Shown: piece after piece, positions 52,726 through 63,379 of the stretch
Layout of the letters: each line of letters begins with the position of its first letter
Numbering within the stretch: position 1 is the stretch's first letter
Assembly (NCBI RefSeq): GCF_003352045.1
Contig: NZ_CP025815.1
Location: forward strand, 3,534,001 to 3,598,000
Direction of reading: 5' to 3'
DNA: 64,000 bases
Source of the DNA: Sulfitobacter sp. JL08
GTDB taxonomy: Bacteria > Pseudomonadota > Alphaproteobacteria > Rhodobacterales > Rhodobacteraceae
Position numbers and translations under genes: made by a program
Notes under the pieces: model-generated
What the model was told of the DNA's origin: nothing
The model's input: only the letters and a program-made list of their open reading frames with translations
Databases searched by the model: none

Positions 52726-53646
52726 ATGACACAGAAAATTACCCGCCGCGCCGCATTGGCCGGTGCCGCCGCCCTGCCCCTTTCCAGTGCCCTTGCCACA
52801 CAGGCAAGCGCATCGGCCCCGATGATGGGCGCATCGATGGCCCCCTACATGCGGGTCACGTTGGGTGGCTATGACGTGACCACACTATTGGCCGGTACGC
52901 GCGCCGTGCCTGATCCGCAGGCGATTTTCGGGATGAACGTGCCCGCCGATGAATTCAATTCGGTTTCGGCTGCCAACAATCTGCCGGTCGATCAGGCCCA
53001 GTTCTTTTTCACCCCGACCATTGTGAACACCGGATCCGAACTGGTTCTGTTCGATACAGGCTTATCGGGCGAAGGCACGACCGCCGCACTGGCTGCAGCC
53101 GGATACACGCCCGATCAGATCACCGTTGTCGTGATCACGCACATGCATGGCGATCACATCGGCGGTCTGATGACAGGTGACGCACCGACATTCCCCAACG
53201 CGCGCTACGTTACCGGAACAACCGAATTCGATGCCTGGGGCAAAGCCGAAAACGAAGGGTTCGAAACCAAAGTGCGCCCCCTGGCCGACCAGATGACATT
53301 TCTGGATGATGGCGGCAGCGTGGCCGGCGGCATCACAGCGATGGCTGCATTCGGACATACCCCGGGCCACATGGCATACATGATCGAATCAGACGGCAAA
53401 CAACTGGTACTTGGTGCGGATTTTGCCAACCATTATGTCTGGTCGCTGGGCTATCCCGACTGGGAGGTCAAATTTGACATGGACAAGGCCGCTGCTGCCG
53501 CCACGCGTCGCAAGATGCTGGATATGATGGCGGCCGATAAAATCCCGTTTGTCGGGTACCACATGCCCTGGCCCGCGTTCGGGTATGTCGAAACCCGCGA
53601 CAGCGGATTTCGGTACGTTCCGCACAGCTATCAGTTGATGCTTTAG
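52726..53646 (+). CDS. Exported metallo-beta-lactamase-fold hydrolase
   Basis: A 306-residue MBL-fold protein. The N-terminus carries a Tat-like signal (ITRRAALAGAAALPLSSALA). The metal motif is THMHGDHIGG with His139, His141, Asp143 and His144, followed by later His residues in AFGHTPGHMAY and VGYHMPWPAFG. It resembles quorum-quenching lactonases and related hydrolases in layout, but the substrate is not shown. AGGAGG precedes the ATG. A terminator follows. Confidence 0.85.
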   Translation: MTQKITRRAALAGAAALPLSSALATQASASAPMMGASMAPYMRVTLGGYDVTTLLAGTRAVPDPQAIFGMNVPADEFNSVSAANNLPVDQAQFFFTPTIVNTGSELVLFDTGLSGEGTTAALAAAGYTPDQITVVVITHMHGDHIGGLMTGDAPTFPNARYVTGTTEFDAWGKAENEGFETKVRPLADQMTFLDDGGSVAGGITAMAAFGHTPGHMAYMIESDGKQLVLGADFANHYVWSLGYPDWEVKFDMDKAAAAATRRKMLDMMAADKIPFVGYHMPWPAFGYVETRDSGFRYVPHSYQLML

Positions 53647-53656
53647 GACCAAAACA

Positions 53657-53686
53657 GCACAAGGCAGGCCCGGACCTGCCTTGTGC
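53657..53686. terminator. Hairpin between convergent genes
   Basis: A perfect 12-bp stem (53657-53668 with 53675-53686) with a 6-base loop lies between the metallo-hydrolase gene and the opposing oxidoreductase gene, three bases from the latter's stop. The A-rich left side serves as the T-run for leftward transcription. Confidence 0.75.
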
Positions 53687-53688
53687 CT

Positions 53689-55020
53689 TCAATACCCGGT
53701 TTCCAGCACGGTTTTACTGCCATCGCTGAACCGCGACAGGCGAAAATCGTGCGGATCGACGGTAGGCGGCGCACCTGTAATCAGATCGGCCACAAGCCGC
53801 CCCGCCCCCGGCGCGATGCCGAACCCGTGGCCGGAAAATCCTGTCGCAATGTACAATCCGGGCCTGTCTGTAACGGGCGAAATGACCGGGATGGCGTCCG
53901 GTGTCACATCAATCAAACCAGCCCAGCTTTGCGCGATTTCGACCCCCTGCAGAAACGGAAATGCGGCGCGGGCAGCAGTCCAGGCATGGTCACGGGCTTT
54001 GGCCGACGGCACGGGATCAAGGATGCGACAGGTTTCAAACGGCGACGTGTCGTCTGCCCGCCAGTGGCGTTTCATCCGTGCCTCTTGCCACCAGCGATCC
54101 GAAAGCCGAAAGGAAATCGCCTTCCATTCCGCGCGAAGTGCCGGGAAAAACGCCCGCGCAAGGCGGAAACTGTCAGGCACAAGGTCAAACACGTTTTCTT
54201 CTCTGGACGCGATGATGTACCCGCCATCGGCATGTTTGCGGAATGCGATTTTGTCGCCTCGAAACGCAACATCCGGCCCGTCCCTGATCGGCGTTGTGCG
54301 CAAAACAGAGTTCAGCACCTTCAATTGCGGCAGTTCGATCCCCGCATTGCCCGCAAACAGGCGCGACCATGCGCCCCCCGCCAGCACCACCGCCTGACAA
54401 CCGATTTCACCCTTTTCAGTCACAACCCCCGACACCGCGCCGGCACTGGTTTCAACTGTCCGCACCGCACAGCCTGTCAGAACATGCGCGCCCGCATCCC
54501 GCGCCGCTTCGGCGATGGCAGGTGCCGCCCATTGCGGTTCCGCGCGGCCATCCATCGGCGTTTGCATCGCGCCCGCCAGTTGCATGTTGTTGCGCGGCAA
54601 CAGACCCTCAAGATCGGCGGCGGACACCATGTGGCACGTCATTTGACGATCTGTCAGATTACGCGTCCAATCCTGATAGCGCGAAAAAATCCGGTCTGAA
54701 GAGGCCGCGAAAATACTGCCGGTGCGGGTATAGCCGGTTTTGCGGCCCAATCGCTTGTCCATGCCCTGCCACGCCTGAATGGCAACATCCATAAGGGGAA
54801 TTTCGCGCGCGTCGCGCCCCGCCATCCGCACCCAGCCCCAGTTCCGGCTGGATTGCTCGGCCCCGATTTCACCCTTTTCGCACAGCGCAACGGAAATGCC
54901 CCGCTCGACCAGTTCCAGCGCCGCCATCGCACCGATGATGCCACCACCGATCACCACAACATCAACGCGTTTGGGCAATTGCGTATCACCGATCACAGCG
55001 GTTGGAGTGGGGCCGGGCAT
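53689..55020 (-). CDS. FAD-dependent amine/amino acid oxidoreductase (DAO family)
   Basis: About 443 residues with an N-terminal FAD-binding VVVIGGGIIGAMAALELVERG and a C-terminal GLYIATGFSGHGFGIAPGAGRLVADLI typical of DAO-family enzymes that oxidise secondary amines (sarcosine, D-amino acids, methylated amines). ATG 55020 is the start; a TTG 13 codons earlier is less likely. A cytosolic, apparently monocistronic gene. The substrate is not evident. Confidence 0.85.
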   Translation of the reverse strand: MPGPTPTAVIGDTQLPKRVDVVVIGGGIIGAMAALELVERGISVALCEKGEIGAEQSSRNWGWVRMAGRDAREIPLMDVAIQAWQGMDKRLGRKTGYTRTGSIFAASSDRIFSRYQDWTRNLTDRQMTCHMVSAADLEGLLPRNNMQLAGAMQTPMDGRAEPQWAAPAIAEAARDAGAHVLTGCAVRTVETSAGAVSGVVTEKGEIGCQAVVLAGGAWSRLFAGNAGIELPQLKVLNSVLRTTPIRDGPDVAFRGDKIAFRKHADGGYIIASREENVFDLVPDSFRLARAFFPALRAEWKAISFRLSDRWWQEARMKRHWRADDTSPFETCRILDPVPSAKARDHAWTAARAAFPFLQGVEIAQSWAGLIDVTPDAIPVISPVTDRPGLYIATGFSGHGFGIAPGAGRLVADLITGAPPTVDPHDFRLSRFSDGSKTVLETGY

Positions 55021-55143
55021 AGGATGCTGACTTTCAATTGTTTTCGGCAGCTTACACAAGTCTCGTGCATTGAAAATCCGATAAAAACACCCATTTCAAA
55101 GACAGGATTCAGTAACTTTTGAACCAAGATGGAGATGGCCCCG

Positions 55144-55389
55144 ATGAAATGCCCGATAGACGATACGACCCTTGTCATGTCTGACCGCAGCGGTGTCGAA
55201 ATTGATTATTGCCCGACATGCCGCGGGGTTTGGCTGGATCGGGGTGAACTGGACAAGATCATCGAACGATCTGTGCCGCCCGCCGCGCCGCAGGCCGCAG
55301 CCCCCCGTCATGAAGAGCAGCGCTATAGCGACAAACCCTATCGCAAAAAGCGCAAGGAAAGCTTTCTGAGCGAGGTTTTCGATTTCTGA
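55144..55389 (+). CDS. Small zinc-ribbon protein (zf-TFIIB type)
   Basis: 81 residues. The zf-TFIIB-like domain reads MKCPIDDTTLVMSDRSGVEI then YCPTCRGVWLDRGELDKI, with the CPTC knuckle and the conserved GVWLDRGEL. A proline/alanine linker and a basic C-terminus (YRKKRKESFL) follow. ATG 55144 is chosen because GGAG lies 8 bases before it; an ATG at 55129 would add five residues. Function unknown. Confidence 0.82.
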   Translation: MKCPIDDTTLVMSDRSGVEIDYCPTCRGVWLDRGELDKIIERSVPPAAPQAAAPRHEEQRYSDKPYRKKRKESFLSEVFDF

Positions 55390-55410
55390 GGACGCAGCGA
55401 ACCTGGCGCC

Positions 55411-57069
55411 CTAGCTTGGATCGCGCCACCGGTTCGCGATCGGATACCGCCGGTCCAGCCAAAAGGCGCGCGGCGAAAGCCGTGTGCCCGGGGCAGACTG
55501 GAACCGTTTGTATTCGCTGATATAGATCAGATGCTCGACCTTTTTGACCGTCTCGCGGTCAAATCCGGCGGCGACGCAATCGGCAACCGATCCGTCCTGA
55601 TCCACCAGAATGTTCAGGATTGCATCAAGCTCCGGATAATACGGCAGGCTGTCGCTGTCCTTCTGATCTTCGCGCAATTCGGCTGAAGGTGGTTTGTCGA
55701 TGATACGCGGATCAATCATCACCCCGGACGGGCCCATCATCCAGTCGCGATGGTTGGCATTGCGCCAGCGGCAGATTTCAAAAACACGGGTCTTGTACAA
55801 ATCCTTGATCGGATTGTAGCCACCCGCCATATCCCCGTAGATCGTCGCATACCCGACGGCGACCTCGGATTTGTTGCCGGTGGTCAGCAGCATTTCGCCG
55901 AACTTGTTACTCATCGCCATCAACAAAAGTCCGCGCAATCGCGACTGGATGTTTTCTTCGGTCAGGCCGGGTTCCATCCCTTCAAACAGCGGGGCAAGCG
56001 TTTGGGTAATGGCCGCGCGCCCCTGCGCGATCGACACCGTGTCGTAATGGCAGCCCAATGCCGACACGACAGATTTCGCATCATCAAGAGACGACTGCGA
56101 CGTGTATTCCGAAGGCAACATGACACAGCGCACGTTTTCGGCGCTAATCGCGTCTGCAGCGACGGTGGCCACGATCGCGCTGTCGATCCCGCCCGACAAG
56201 CCCAACAGAACCTTTTTGAAACCGGTCTTGCGCATGTAATCACGCAAGGCTTCGACCATGGCGCGGTAATCCTGTTCCAGACTGTCCGGAAACGAGGCGC
56301 GCAGCCCTTCGACAATCCGCCACCCCTGATCCGTGCGTTCAAGATCGACATGGGTCACCAGTTGATCGAAAACCGGCAATTGCACGGCCAGTTCCCCGCC
56401 GGGGTTCAGCCCGAAAGACCCGCCATCAAACACCTGATCATCCTGACCACCCACCATATTAAGGTAGATCAGCGGCAATCCGGTCTCGACCACCCGCGCC
56501 ACCATATGGTTCAGGCGGGTTTCGAATTTGCCGCGATAATAGGGCGATCCGTTTGGCACCAGCAGAAATTCCGCCCCCGTTTCGGCCAGTGTTTCGGCCA
56601 CGTCCTCGTGCCAGGCATCTTCGCAGATCGGGCTTCCGATGCGCGTGTTACCCACATTATACGGGCCGCCCAAAGGGCCAGAATCAAATATTCGCACCTC
56701 ATCGAACACCGTTTCGTTGGGCAGATGATGCTTTAGCGATTTGCTGGCGATCTTGCCGTTCTTCAGAATGAAATAGGCATTGTAAAGCTTGCGGTTTTCT
56801 ATCCATGGCCCGCCGATGGCCAGTGCGGGGCCGTCTGCGCATTCTTCGGCCAGAGCTTCGATATGCGCCTGGGCGTGGTTCAGAAATGCCGGTTTCAACA
56901 CAAGATCCTGTGTGTTGTATCCGGTTATGAACATTTCAGGCAGCGCCACAAGGTCAGCATTTGCTGCGCGCCCCTGTTCCCATGCATCCCTCGCAAGGGC
57001 TGCATTGCCTGCCAGATCGCCCACCGTCGGGTTCAGCTGCGCCAGTGTCACTCGAAATCGGTCGGCCAT
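55411..57069 (-). CDS. nadE: Glutamine-dependent NAD+ synthetase
   Basis: A 552-residue two-domain enzyme. The N-terminal nitrilase-type glutaminase has the triad Glu45, Lys113 and Cys149 (LPEMFITGY, SLKHHLP, SPICEDAWHE). The C-terminal synthetase has the ATP pyrophosphatase loop SGGIDS at 292-297. It makes NAD+ from deamido-NAD+ in the last step of NAD synthesis. A monocistronic gene in view. Confidence 0.95.
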   Translation of the reverse strand: MADRFRVTLAQLNPTVGDLAGNAALARDAWEQGRAANADLVALPEMFITGYNTQDLVLKPAFLNHAQAHIEALAEECADGPALAIGGPWIENRKLYNAYFILKNGKIASKSLKHHLPNETVFDEVRIFDSGPLGGPYNVGNTRIGSPICEDAWHEDVAETLAETGAEFLLVPNGSPYYRGKFETRLNHMVARVVETGLPLIYLNMVGGQDDQVFDGGSFGLNPGGELAVQLPVFDQLVTHVDLERTDQGWRIVEGLRASFPDSLEQDYRAMVEALRDYMRKTGFKKVLLGLSGGIDSAIVATVAADAISAENVRCVMLPSEYTSQSSLDDAKSVVSALGCHYDTVSIAQGRAAITQTLAPLFEGMEPGLTEENIQSRLRGLLLMAMSNKFGEMLLTTGNKSEVAVGYATIYGDMAGGYNPIKDLYKTRVFEICRWRNANHRDWMMGPSGVMIDPRIIDKPPSAELREDQKDSDSLPYYPELDAILNILVDQDGSVADCVAAGFDRETVKKVEHLIYISEYKRFQSAPGTRLSPRAFWLDRRYPIANRWRDPS

Positions 57070-57226
57070 TGTGCCCTGATCCTTCGTTATCTGTGTTGCC
57101 CATGTAGCAGATCAGCGCGCAAGGGAAAGCCCGCCGCAACGGTTGATCGGCAAAAGACATTGCCCCGAGCCGCGCAACATCTTAGGTTTTCCCGGCACGT
57201 TGCCCGAACGTTAATCAGGACATGAC

Positions 57227-58621
57227 ATGAAGCACACGATCGCCACCCTTGTTTTTTGTGCCGCACTTTCCGCGACATCCCTACTGGCGCAGGACGCTGC
57301 CGTTCTGACCAAGCAATATGACGATGGGGGCGTTTACGAGGGAACATTCCGTAACGGCCTGCAACATGGCACCGGCACCTACACATTGCCAAACGGGTAC
57401 GAGTATTCCGGCGAATGGGTCGAGGGCGAGATCAAGGGCAATGGCGTTGCCCGTTTTCCGAACGGCTCTGTTTACGAGGGCAACTTTGCAAAAGGCAAAC
57501 CGGAAGGGTTTGGCAAAATCACCTTTGCCGATGGCGGCACCTATGAAGGCGAATGGCTGGATGGCGCCATTACCGGCAACGGAATCGCGATCTATGCCAA
57601 TGGCGTGCGCTATGAAGGATCGTTCCGCAATGCCAAGCACCACGGCAAGGGCGTCATGCAATCACCCGGTGGCTATGAATACAACGGCGATTGGGTCAAT
57701 GGCGTGAAAGAAGGCATGGGCGTGATCACCTATCCGGATGGTGCCATCTATGACGGACAGATAAAGGCCGGCGAGCGTGACGGCACCGGCACCCTGACGA
57801 TGCCCGACGACCTGACCTATGTGGGCATGTGGAAATCGGGCCAGATCGAAGGCACCGGGGTGCTGACGCAACCCAACGGCGATGTCTACGAAGGCGAACT
57901 GGTCGCCGGACGCCGCGAGGGTCAGGGCAAGGTCACTTACGAAAACGGTGATGTCTATGTCGGCGGCTTTGTCAACGACAGGCGACAGGGTCAGGGCACG
58001 TTCACCGGAACCGACGGATACGTCTACACCGGCAGTTGGGTGGCCGGAGAGATCGAGGGCGAAGGCACCGTGACCTATCCGGACGGGTCAGTTTACACAG
58101 GCCAGTTCAGCGCCGATCTGGCCGATGGTATCGGAAAGATCACCTATCCGGACGGGTCCATTTATGAAGGATCATGGGTGGCGGGCGTGATCGAAGGCCC
58201 GGGCAAGGCAACCTATACAAACGGTGTCGTCTACGAAGGCGAGTTTCTGAATGCGCGCAATCACGGTGTAGGTGTGATGACCTACGCAGACGGCTATCGC
58301 TATGAAGGCGAATGGAAAGACGGACAGCGCCACGGCCACGGCAAAGCCACCTATCCTGACGGAACGGTCTATACGGGCGAGTTTGTGGATGGGAAACGTC
58401 ATGGTCAGGGTGAAATCGTGATGGCTGACGGGTTCAAGTACACCGGCGACTGGAAGAACGGCGAAATCAGCGGACAAGGCATTGCGACCTATGCCAACGG
58501 CGATATTTACGAAGGCTCTTTCGAAGGGGGCAAACGTCAGGGCACAGGCACGATGCGCTACTCCACCGGGCAGGAAGCCAGCGGAAACTGGGAAAACGGG
58601 GCGCTTACCGACGGCGGCTGA
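57227..58621 (+). CDS. Exported MORN-repeat protein
   Basis: A 464-residue protein with a Sec signal peptide (cleavage near SLLAQ-DA). The rest is almost entirely MORN repeats of 23 residues: 18 clear Tyr-x-Gly units (VYEGTF, EYSGEW and so on) plus a degenerate final one. The underlying DNA has matching 69-bp periodicity, with near-identical stretches such as those around 58075 and 58141. MORN arrays form long beta-sheet rods that bind lipids or proteins. Here the location is periplasmic or outer membrane. No other domain is present and the neighbours do not point to a role. Confidence 0.85.
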   Translation: MKHTIATLVFCAALSATSLLAQDAAVLTKQYDDGGVYEGTFRNGLQHGTGTYTLPNGYEYSGEWVEGEIKGNGVARFPNGSVYEGNFAKGKPEGFGKITFADGGTYEGEWLDGAITGNGIAIYANGVRYEGSFRNAKHHGKGVMQSPGGYEYNGDWVNGVKEGMGVITYPDGAIYDGQIKAGERDGTGTLTMPDDLTYVGMWKSGQIEGTGVLTQPNGDVYEGELVAGRREGQGKVTYENGDVYVGGFVNDRRQGQGTFTGTDGYVYTGSWVAGEIEGEGTVTYPDGSVYTGQFSADLADGIGKITYPDGSIYEGSWVAGVIEGPGKATYTNGVVYEGEFLNARNHGVGVMTYADGYRYEGEWKDGQRHGHGKATYPDGTVYTGEFVDGKRHGQGEIVMADGFKYTGDWKNGEISGQGIATYANGDIYEGSFEGGKRQGTGTMRYSTGQEASGNWENGALTDGG

Positions 58622-58627
58622 CCGCAG

Positions 58628-58648
58628 TCAGACAGCTGCGTCTGATTT
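58628..58648 (+). terminator. Short terminator after the MORN gene
   Basis: TCAGAC and GTCTGA (58628-58633 with 58640-58645) form a small stem followed by TTTT, between convergent genes. Weak but well placed. Confidence 0.5.
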
Positions 58649-59314
58649 TCACCAGGGCACGCGCTTTCCGGCCCAATCGAAAAACCCGCCGGTGTCGTCC
58701 ACATTCAATCCGGACACCACACGCAACAGGTTTTGCGCCGCCTCTTGCGCCGGAACCGACGGGTGCCGCCCCAGATATTTTTCTGTAAACGCAGTTTGCA
58801 CCGTGCCCGGGTGCAGCGTCACACAGATTGCATGCGGGTGCGTCCGCGCCAGTTCGATCGCGCCGGTGTGCACGATCTGGTTCACCGCCGCCTTGGCCGC
58901 GCGGTAACTGACCCAGCCGCCGATCTGATTGTCACCGATCGAACCGACACGCGCGGAAAGAACCGCAAAGACGGACCAGCTGTCCTTTGGCAAAAGGCGC
59001 ATCGCGTGGCGCAGGATCAGGGCCGGGCCGATTGCGTTCACCGCAAACTGATCGGCCATCGCCTTGGCAGAAATGGCGCGAACGGATTTTTCAGGCGCTG
59101 CCCCGTTGATTTCAAGCGCACCGGTTGCCACCAGAACCAGATCGTAGGGTTCAGAAAGCCGCTGCAATGCGTCCTCGACAGTTTGCGGATCTGTCAGATC
59201 AAACCCGTTTTCAGATCGCGAAAGCGTGTCGACTTCGGTGCCGTTGCCCCGCAATTCTGCTGCGATTGCCGATCCGATTCCGCCGGACGACCCTATGATC
59301 AATGTGCGTTTCAT
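58649..59314 (-). CDS. Short-chain dehydrogenase/reductase (SDR)
   Basis: A 221-residue SDR with the nucleotide motif GSSGGIG and the catalytic set Ser in VLSARVGSIG with Tyr and Lys in SYRAAKAAVN. It resembles C-factor-type SDRs. ATG 59314 begins MKRTLIIG; the frame stays open upstream through the leuA leader region but is not family sequence. Convergent with the MORN gene and divergent from leuA. The substrate is unknown. Confidence 0.85.
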   Translation of the reverse strand: MKRTLIIGSSGGIGSAIAAELRGNGTEVDTLSRSENGFDLTDPQTVEDALQRLSEPYDLVLVATGALEINGAAPEKSVRAISAKAMADQFAVNAIGPALILRHAMRLLPKDSWSVFAVLSARVGSIGDNQIGGWVSYRAAKAAVNQIVHTGAIELARTHPHAICVTLHPGTVQTAFTEKYLGRHPSVPAQEAAQNLLRVVSGLNVDDTGGFFDWAGKRVPW

Positions 59315-59504
59315 AAGGTGCCAGTTAGAAGGTTCAGAGTGTTTATCAACTGCCATCCTGCGGTTCTCGCAAATCTTGCCCGCGCAAAGGGAAAGACCGC
59401 ATAGCGGGTTTCGGTGCCTCGCATTGCTTCGGCTTTCTGCGAAAACACCTCTTTTATTTTGAATCGACGTGGTTATAACTGCAGTCATGACAGGAAACGG
59501 GCAT

Positions 59505-59573
59505 ATGCATTCGACAGGCACGCGCATTCGCGCGCTGCGTAATGCTGCCCTACTGATCCTAATCCGCCTCTGA
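59505..59573 (+). CDS. leuL: leuA leader peptide (leuL-like)
   Basis: A small open frame of 22 codons from ATG 59505 (or 28 from ATG 59487, same frame) ends in ALLILIRL before TGA at 59571. Four of its last seven residues are Leu and two are Ile. AGGA lies about 9 bases before ATG 59505. It stands 80 bp upstream of leuA and overlaps the RNA structures listed next, the usual layout of a ribosome-stalling attenuation leader. Confidence 0.75.
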   Translation: MHSTGTRIRALRNAALLILIRL

Positions 59574-59634
59574 GCGTGCCTTCCGGCGCGCCCGCTCAGA
59601 GGAGGCCGACGCGCGCCAAGGAAATTAGGATCAG
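59553..59634 (+). promoter_or_regulatory. leuA leader RNA with nested stems
   Basis: CTGATCCTAAT (59553-59563, the last Leu/Ile codons of the leader peptide) is perfectly complementary to ATTAGGATCAG (59624-59634), just upstream of the leuA ribosome-binding region. Inside this, CCTCTGAGCG (59567-59576, covering the leader stop) pairs perfectly with CGCTCAGAGG (59593-59602). A ribosome stalled on Leu codons would block the outer stem. No poly-T follows, so control may act on translation of leuA and not on termination. Confidence 0.65.
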
Positions 59635-59652
59635 AACAGAAGAGACCCCAAA

Positions 59653-61227
59653 ATGACTGACAAAACACAACAGGACCGTGTGTTGATTTTTGACACCACC
59701 TTGCGCGATGGCGAACAAAGCCCCGGCGCCACGATGACCCATGCCGAAAAGCTGGAAATCGCCGGCCTGCTGGATGAAATGGGCGTCGATATCATCGAGG
59801 CCGGTTTTCCCATCGCGTCGGACGGCGATTTCAATGCCGTGTCCGAAATCGCACGAAATGCCAAAAACAGCGTTATCTGTGGCCTTGCCCGCGCCAATTT
59901 CGGCGATATTGATCGCTGCTGGGAGGCGGTGAAACACGCCAAGTTCCCGCGCATTCACACGTTTATCGGCACCTCTCCGCTGCACCGTGCCATTCCGAAC
60001 CTGAATATGGATGAAATGGCCGACCGCATCCACGACACAGTCAGCCATGCGCGCAATCTGTGCGACAACGTGCAGTGGTCGCCCATGGATGCCACCCGCA
60101 CCGAAGAGGATTACCTGTGCCGGGTTGTCGAGATCGCGATCAAGGCCGGTGCCACGACCATCAATATCCCCGATACGGTCGGCTATACCGCACCCATCGA
60201 ATCCGCCGATCTGATTCGGATGCTGATCGAAAAGGTACCGGGCGCGGATGCGGTGGTGTTCGCCACCCACTGTCATAATGATCTGGGCATGGCGACAGCC
60301 AATTCGCTGGCCGCCGTCGAAGGCGGCGCGCGGCAGATTGAATGTACCATCAACGGTTTGGGCGAACGCGCCGGCAATACCGCGCTGGAAGAAGTCGTGA
60401 TGGCGCTGAAAGTGCGCAATGATATCATGCCCTATCAAACCCGGATCGACGCCACGAAACTGATGAACATCAGCCGTCGGGTGGCGGCAGTGTCCGGTTT
60501 CCCGGTGCAGTTCAACAAGGCAATTGTAGGCAAGAACGCCTTTGCCCATGAAAGTGGCATCCATCAGGATGGCATGCTGAAGAACGCGGAAACCTTTGAA
60601 ATCATGCGCCCCGAAGATGTGGGCCTGACCGAAACCAACATTGTGATGGGCAAACATTCCGGACGCGCCGCGTTGCGGTCCAAATTGCAGGATCTCGGGT
60701 TTCAACTGGGCGACAACCAGTTGAAAGACGTGTTCGTCCGGTTCAAGGAACTGGCAGATCGCAAGAAGGAAATCTACGATGACGACCTGATTGCCCTGAT
60801 GCGTGTCGGCGATGACGCCGAAAACAACCGTTTGCAGATCAAGTCGCTGCGCGTGGTGTGCGGTACGGATGGTCCGCAAACTGCCGATCTGACAATGATC
60901 ATTGATGGCGCCGAGCATAGCACAACCCAAACCGGCGACGGCCCCGTGGATGCATCTTTCAAGGCCGTCAAGGCGTTGGTCCCGCACGAAGCGCGCCTGC
61001 AACTTTATCAGGTGCACGCGGTCACCGAAGGTACCGACGCGCAAGCCACGGTGTCTGTCCGCATGGAAGAAGACGGGCGTATCGTGACCGGTCAGTCGGC
61101 GGATACCGACACCGTCGTGGCAAGCGCGCGCGCCTATGTCCACGCGCTGAACCGGCTGCTGGTGCGACGCGAAAAAACCGGGCCCGGTGCCGACAAACGG
61201 GAAATCAACTACAAGGACGTCGGGTAA
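59653..61227 (+). CDS. leuA: 2-isopropylmalate synthase
   Basis: A 524-residue LeuA. The catalytic barrel starts DTTLRDGEQSPGATM and has the metal motif HCHNDLGMATANSLAA. The C-terminal third is the LeuA regulatory (leucine-binding) domain, so feedback inhibition is expected. It condenses acetyl-CoA with 2-oxoisovalerate, the committed step of leucine synthesis. The leader upstream suggests leucine-dependent expression as well. Confidence 0.95.
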   Translation: MTDKTQQDRVLIFDTTLRDGEQSPGATMTHAEKLEIAGLLDEMGVDIIEAGFPIASDGDFNAVSEIARNAKNSVICGLARANFGDIDRCWEAVKHAKFPRIHTFIGTSPLHRAIPNLNMDEMADRIHDTVSHARNLCDNVQWSPMDATRTEEDYLCRVVEIAIKAGATTINIPDTVGYTAPIESADLIRMLIEKVPGADAVVFATHCHNDLGMATANSLAAVEGGARQIECTINGLGERAGNTALEEVVMALKVRNDIMPYQTRIDATKLMNISRRVAAVSGFPVQFNKAIVGKNAFAHESGIHQDGMLKNAETFEIMRPEDVGLTETNIVMGKHSGRAALRSKLQDLGFQLGDNQLKDVFVRFKELADRKKEIYDDDLIALMRVGDDAENNRLQIKSLRVVCGTDGPQTADLTMIIDGAEHSTTQTGDGPVDASFKAVKALVPHEARLQLYQVHAVTEGTDAQATVSVRMEEDGRIVTGQSADTDTVVASARAYVHALNRLLVRREKTGPGADKREINYKDVG

Positions 61228-61247
61228 GGCCGGCGCCACACCGGTAA

Positions 61248-62444
<1,197 letters not shown>

Positions 62445-62476
62445 CCCAACCACCCTTTGGCATCAAAGGGAACACA

Positions 62477-63379
62477 TTGGCCAAAGACAGATCAAACGGC
62501 GAAGACTACACAGGTCCCCTGCGGCGATTGCTGATGGGGGTGTTGCTGTTGTGTCTGCTGGCCATTTTTCTGGTCTGGCGGATCGACAGCCCGCGGGTTG
62601 AACGGTTTCGCGCGCAGGTGACTGACGCGTTGGTACCCAATCTGGAGTGGGCGATGGCGCCGGTCACAGGCTTTGTCAATCTGATCCGGGATTTCCAAAG
62701 CTATCAGCGCCTTTCCGAACAGAACCGCGAATTGCGCAGTGAATTGCGCCAGATGCAGGCATGGAAGGAAGCGGCACTTCAGCTGGAGCAGGAAAACGCC
62801 CGCCTGCTGGACCTGAACAATGTGCGCCTTGATCCGCGGCTGACCTATATAACCGGGGTTGTTCTGGCCGACAGCGGATCGCCCTTTCGCCAATCTGTCT
62901 TGCTGAATGTTGGCGCGCGGGACGGGATCATGGATGGTTGGGCCACGATGGACGGTATCGGCCTTGTCGGGCGCATTTCCGGCGTCGGAAAAAACACGGC
63001 ACGGGTCATTCTGCTGACTGATACGACCAGCCGCATTCCGGCAACGGTGCAACCCTCCGGTCAGGTGGCCATGATCTCGGGCGATAACACGGCGGCCCCG
63101 CCTGTGGAGTTTCTGGAAAACCCCGATCTGGTGCGGCCCGGTGACCGGGTCATTTCATCCGGTGATGGCGGTGTTTTTCCGGCCGGTTTGCTGATCGGAC
63201 AGATCGCAGCCGATCCGGCAGGGCGCCTGCGCGTCCGGCTGGCTGCGGATTATGAGCGGTTGGAGTTTCTTCGGGTCCTGCGCCACCATGGCGCCGAGCC
63301 AATCGCAGACCCCAGCCAGATCGTGAAACCCGCGCAGGGTGGCGAAACCTCAGACATATCCGAGGCGCCGGATGGCTGA
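62477..63379 (+). CDS. mreC: Rod-shape protein MreC
   Basis: 300 residues: one N-terminal transmembrane helix (about 15-35), a coiled coil (about 75-110) and the periplasmic beta domain (GVVLADSGSPFRQSVLLNVGARDGI, ISGDGGVFPAGLLIG). The start is TTG 62477 with AAGGGA six bases upstream. It links MreB filaments to periplasmic wall enzymes. Its end overlaps mreD. Confidence 0.92.
   Translation: MAKDRSNGEDYTGPLRRLLMGVLLLCLLAIFLVWRIDSPRVERFRAQVTDALVPNLEWAMAPVTGFVNLIRDFQSYQRLSEQNRELRSELRQMQAWKEAALQLEQENARLLDLNNVRLDPRLTYITGVVLADSGSPFRQSVLLNVGARDGIMDGWATMDGIGLVGRISGVGKNTARVILLTDTTSRIPATVQPSGQVAMISGDNTAAPPVEFLENPDLVRPGDRVISSGDGGVFPAGLLIGQIAADPAGRLRVRLAADYERLEFLRVLRHHGAEPIADPSQIVKPAQGGETSDISEAPDG

Noticed and set aside
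57227-58621. Regular repeats that could suggest a CRISPR array
   Set aside because: The 69-bp periodicity is within a coding sequence and codes for MORN repeats; there are no constant repeats with unique spacers.
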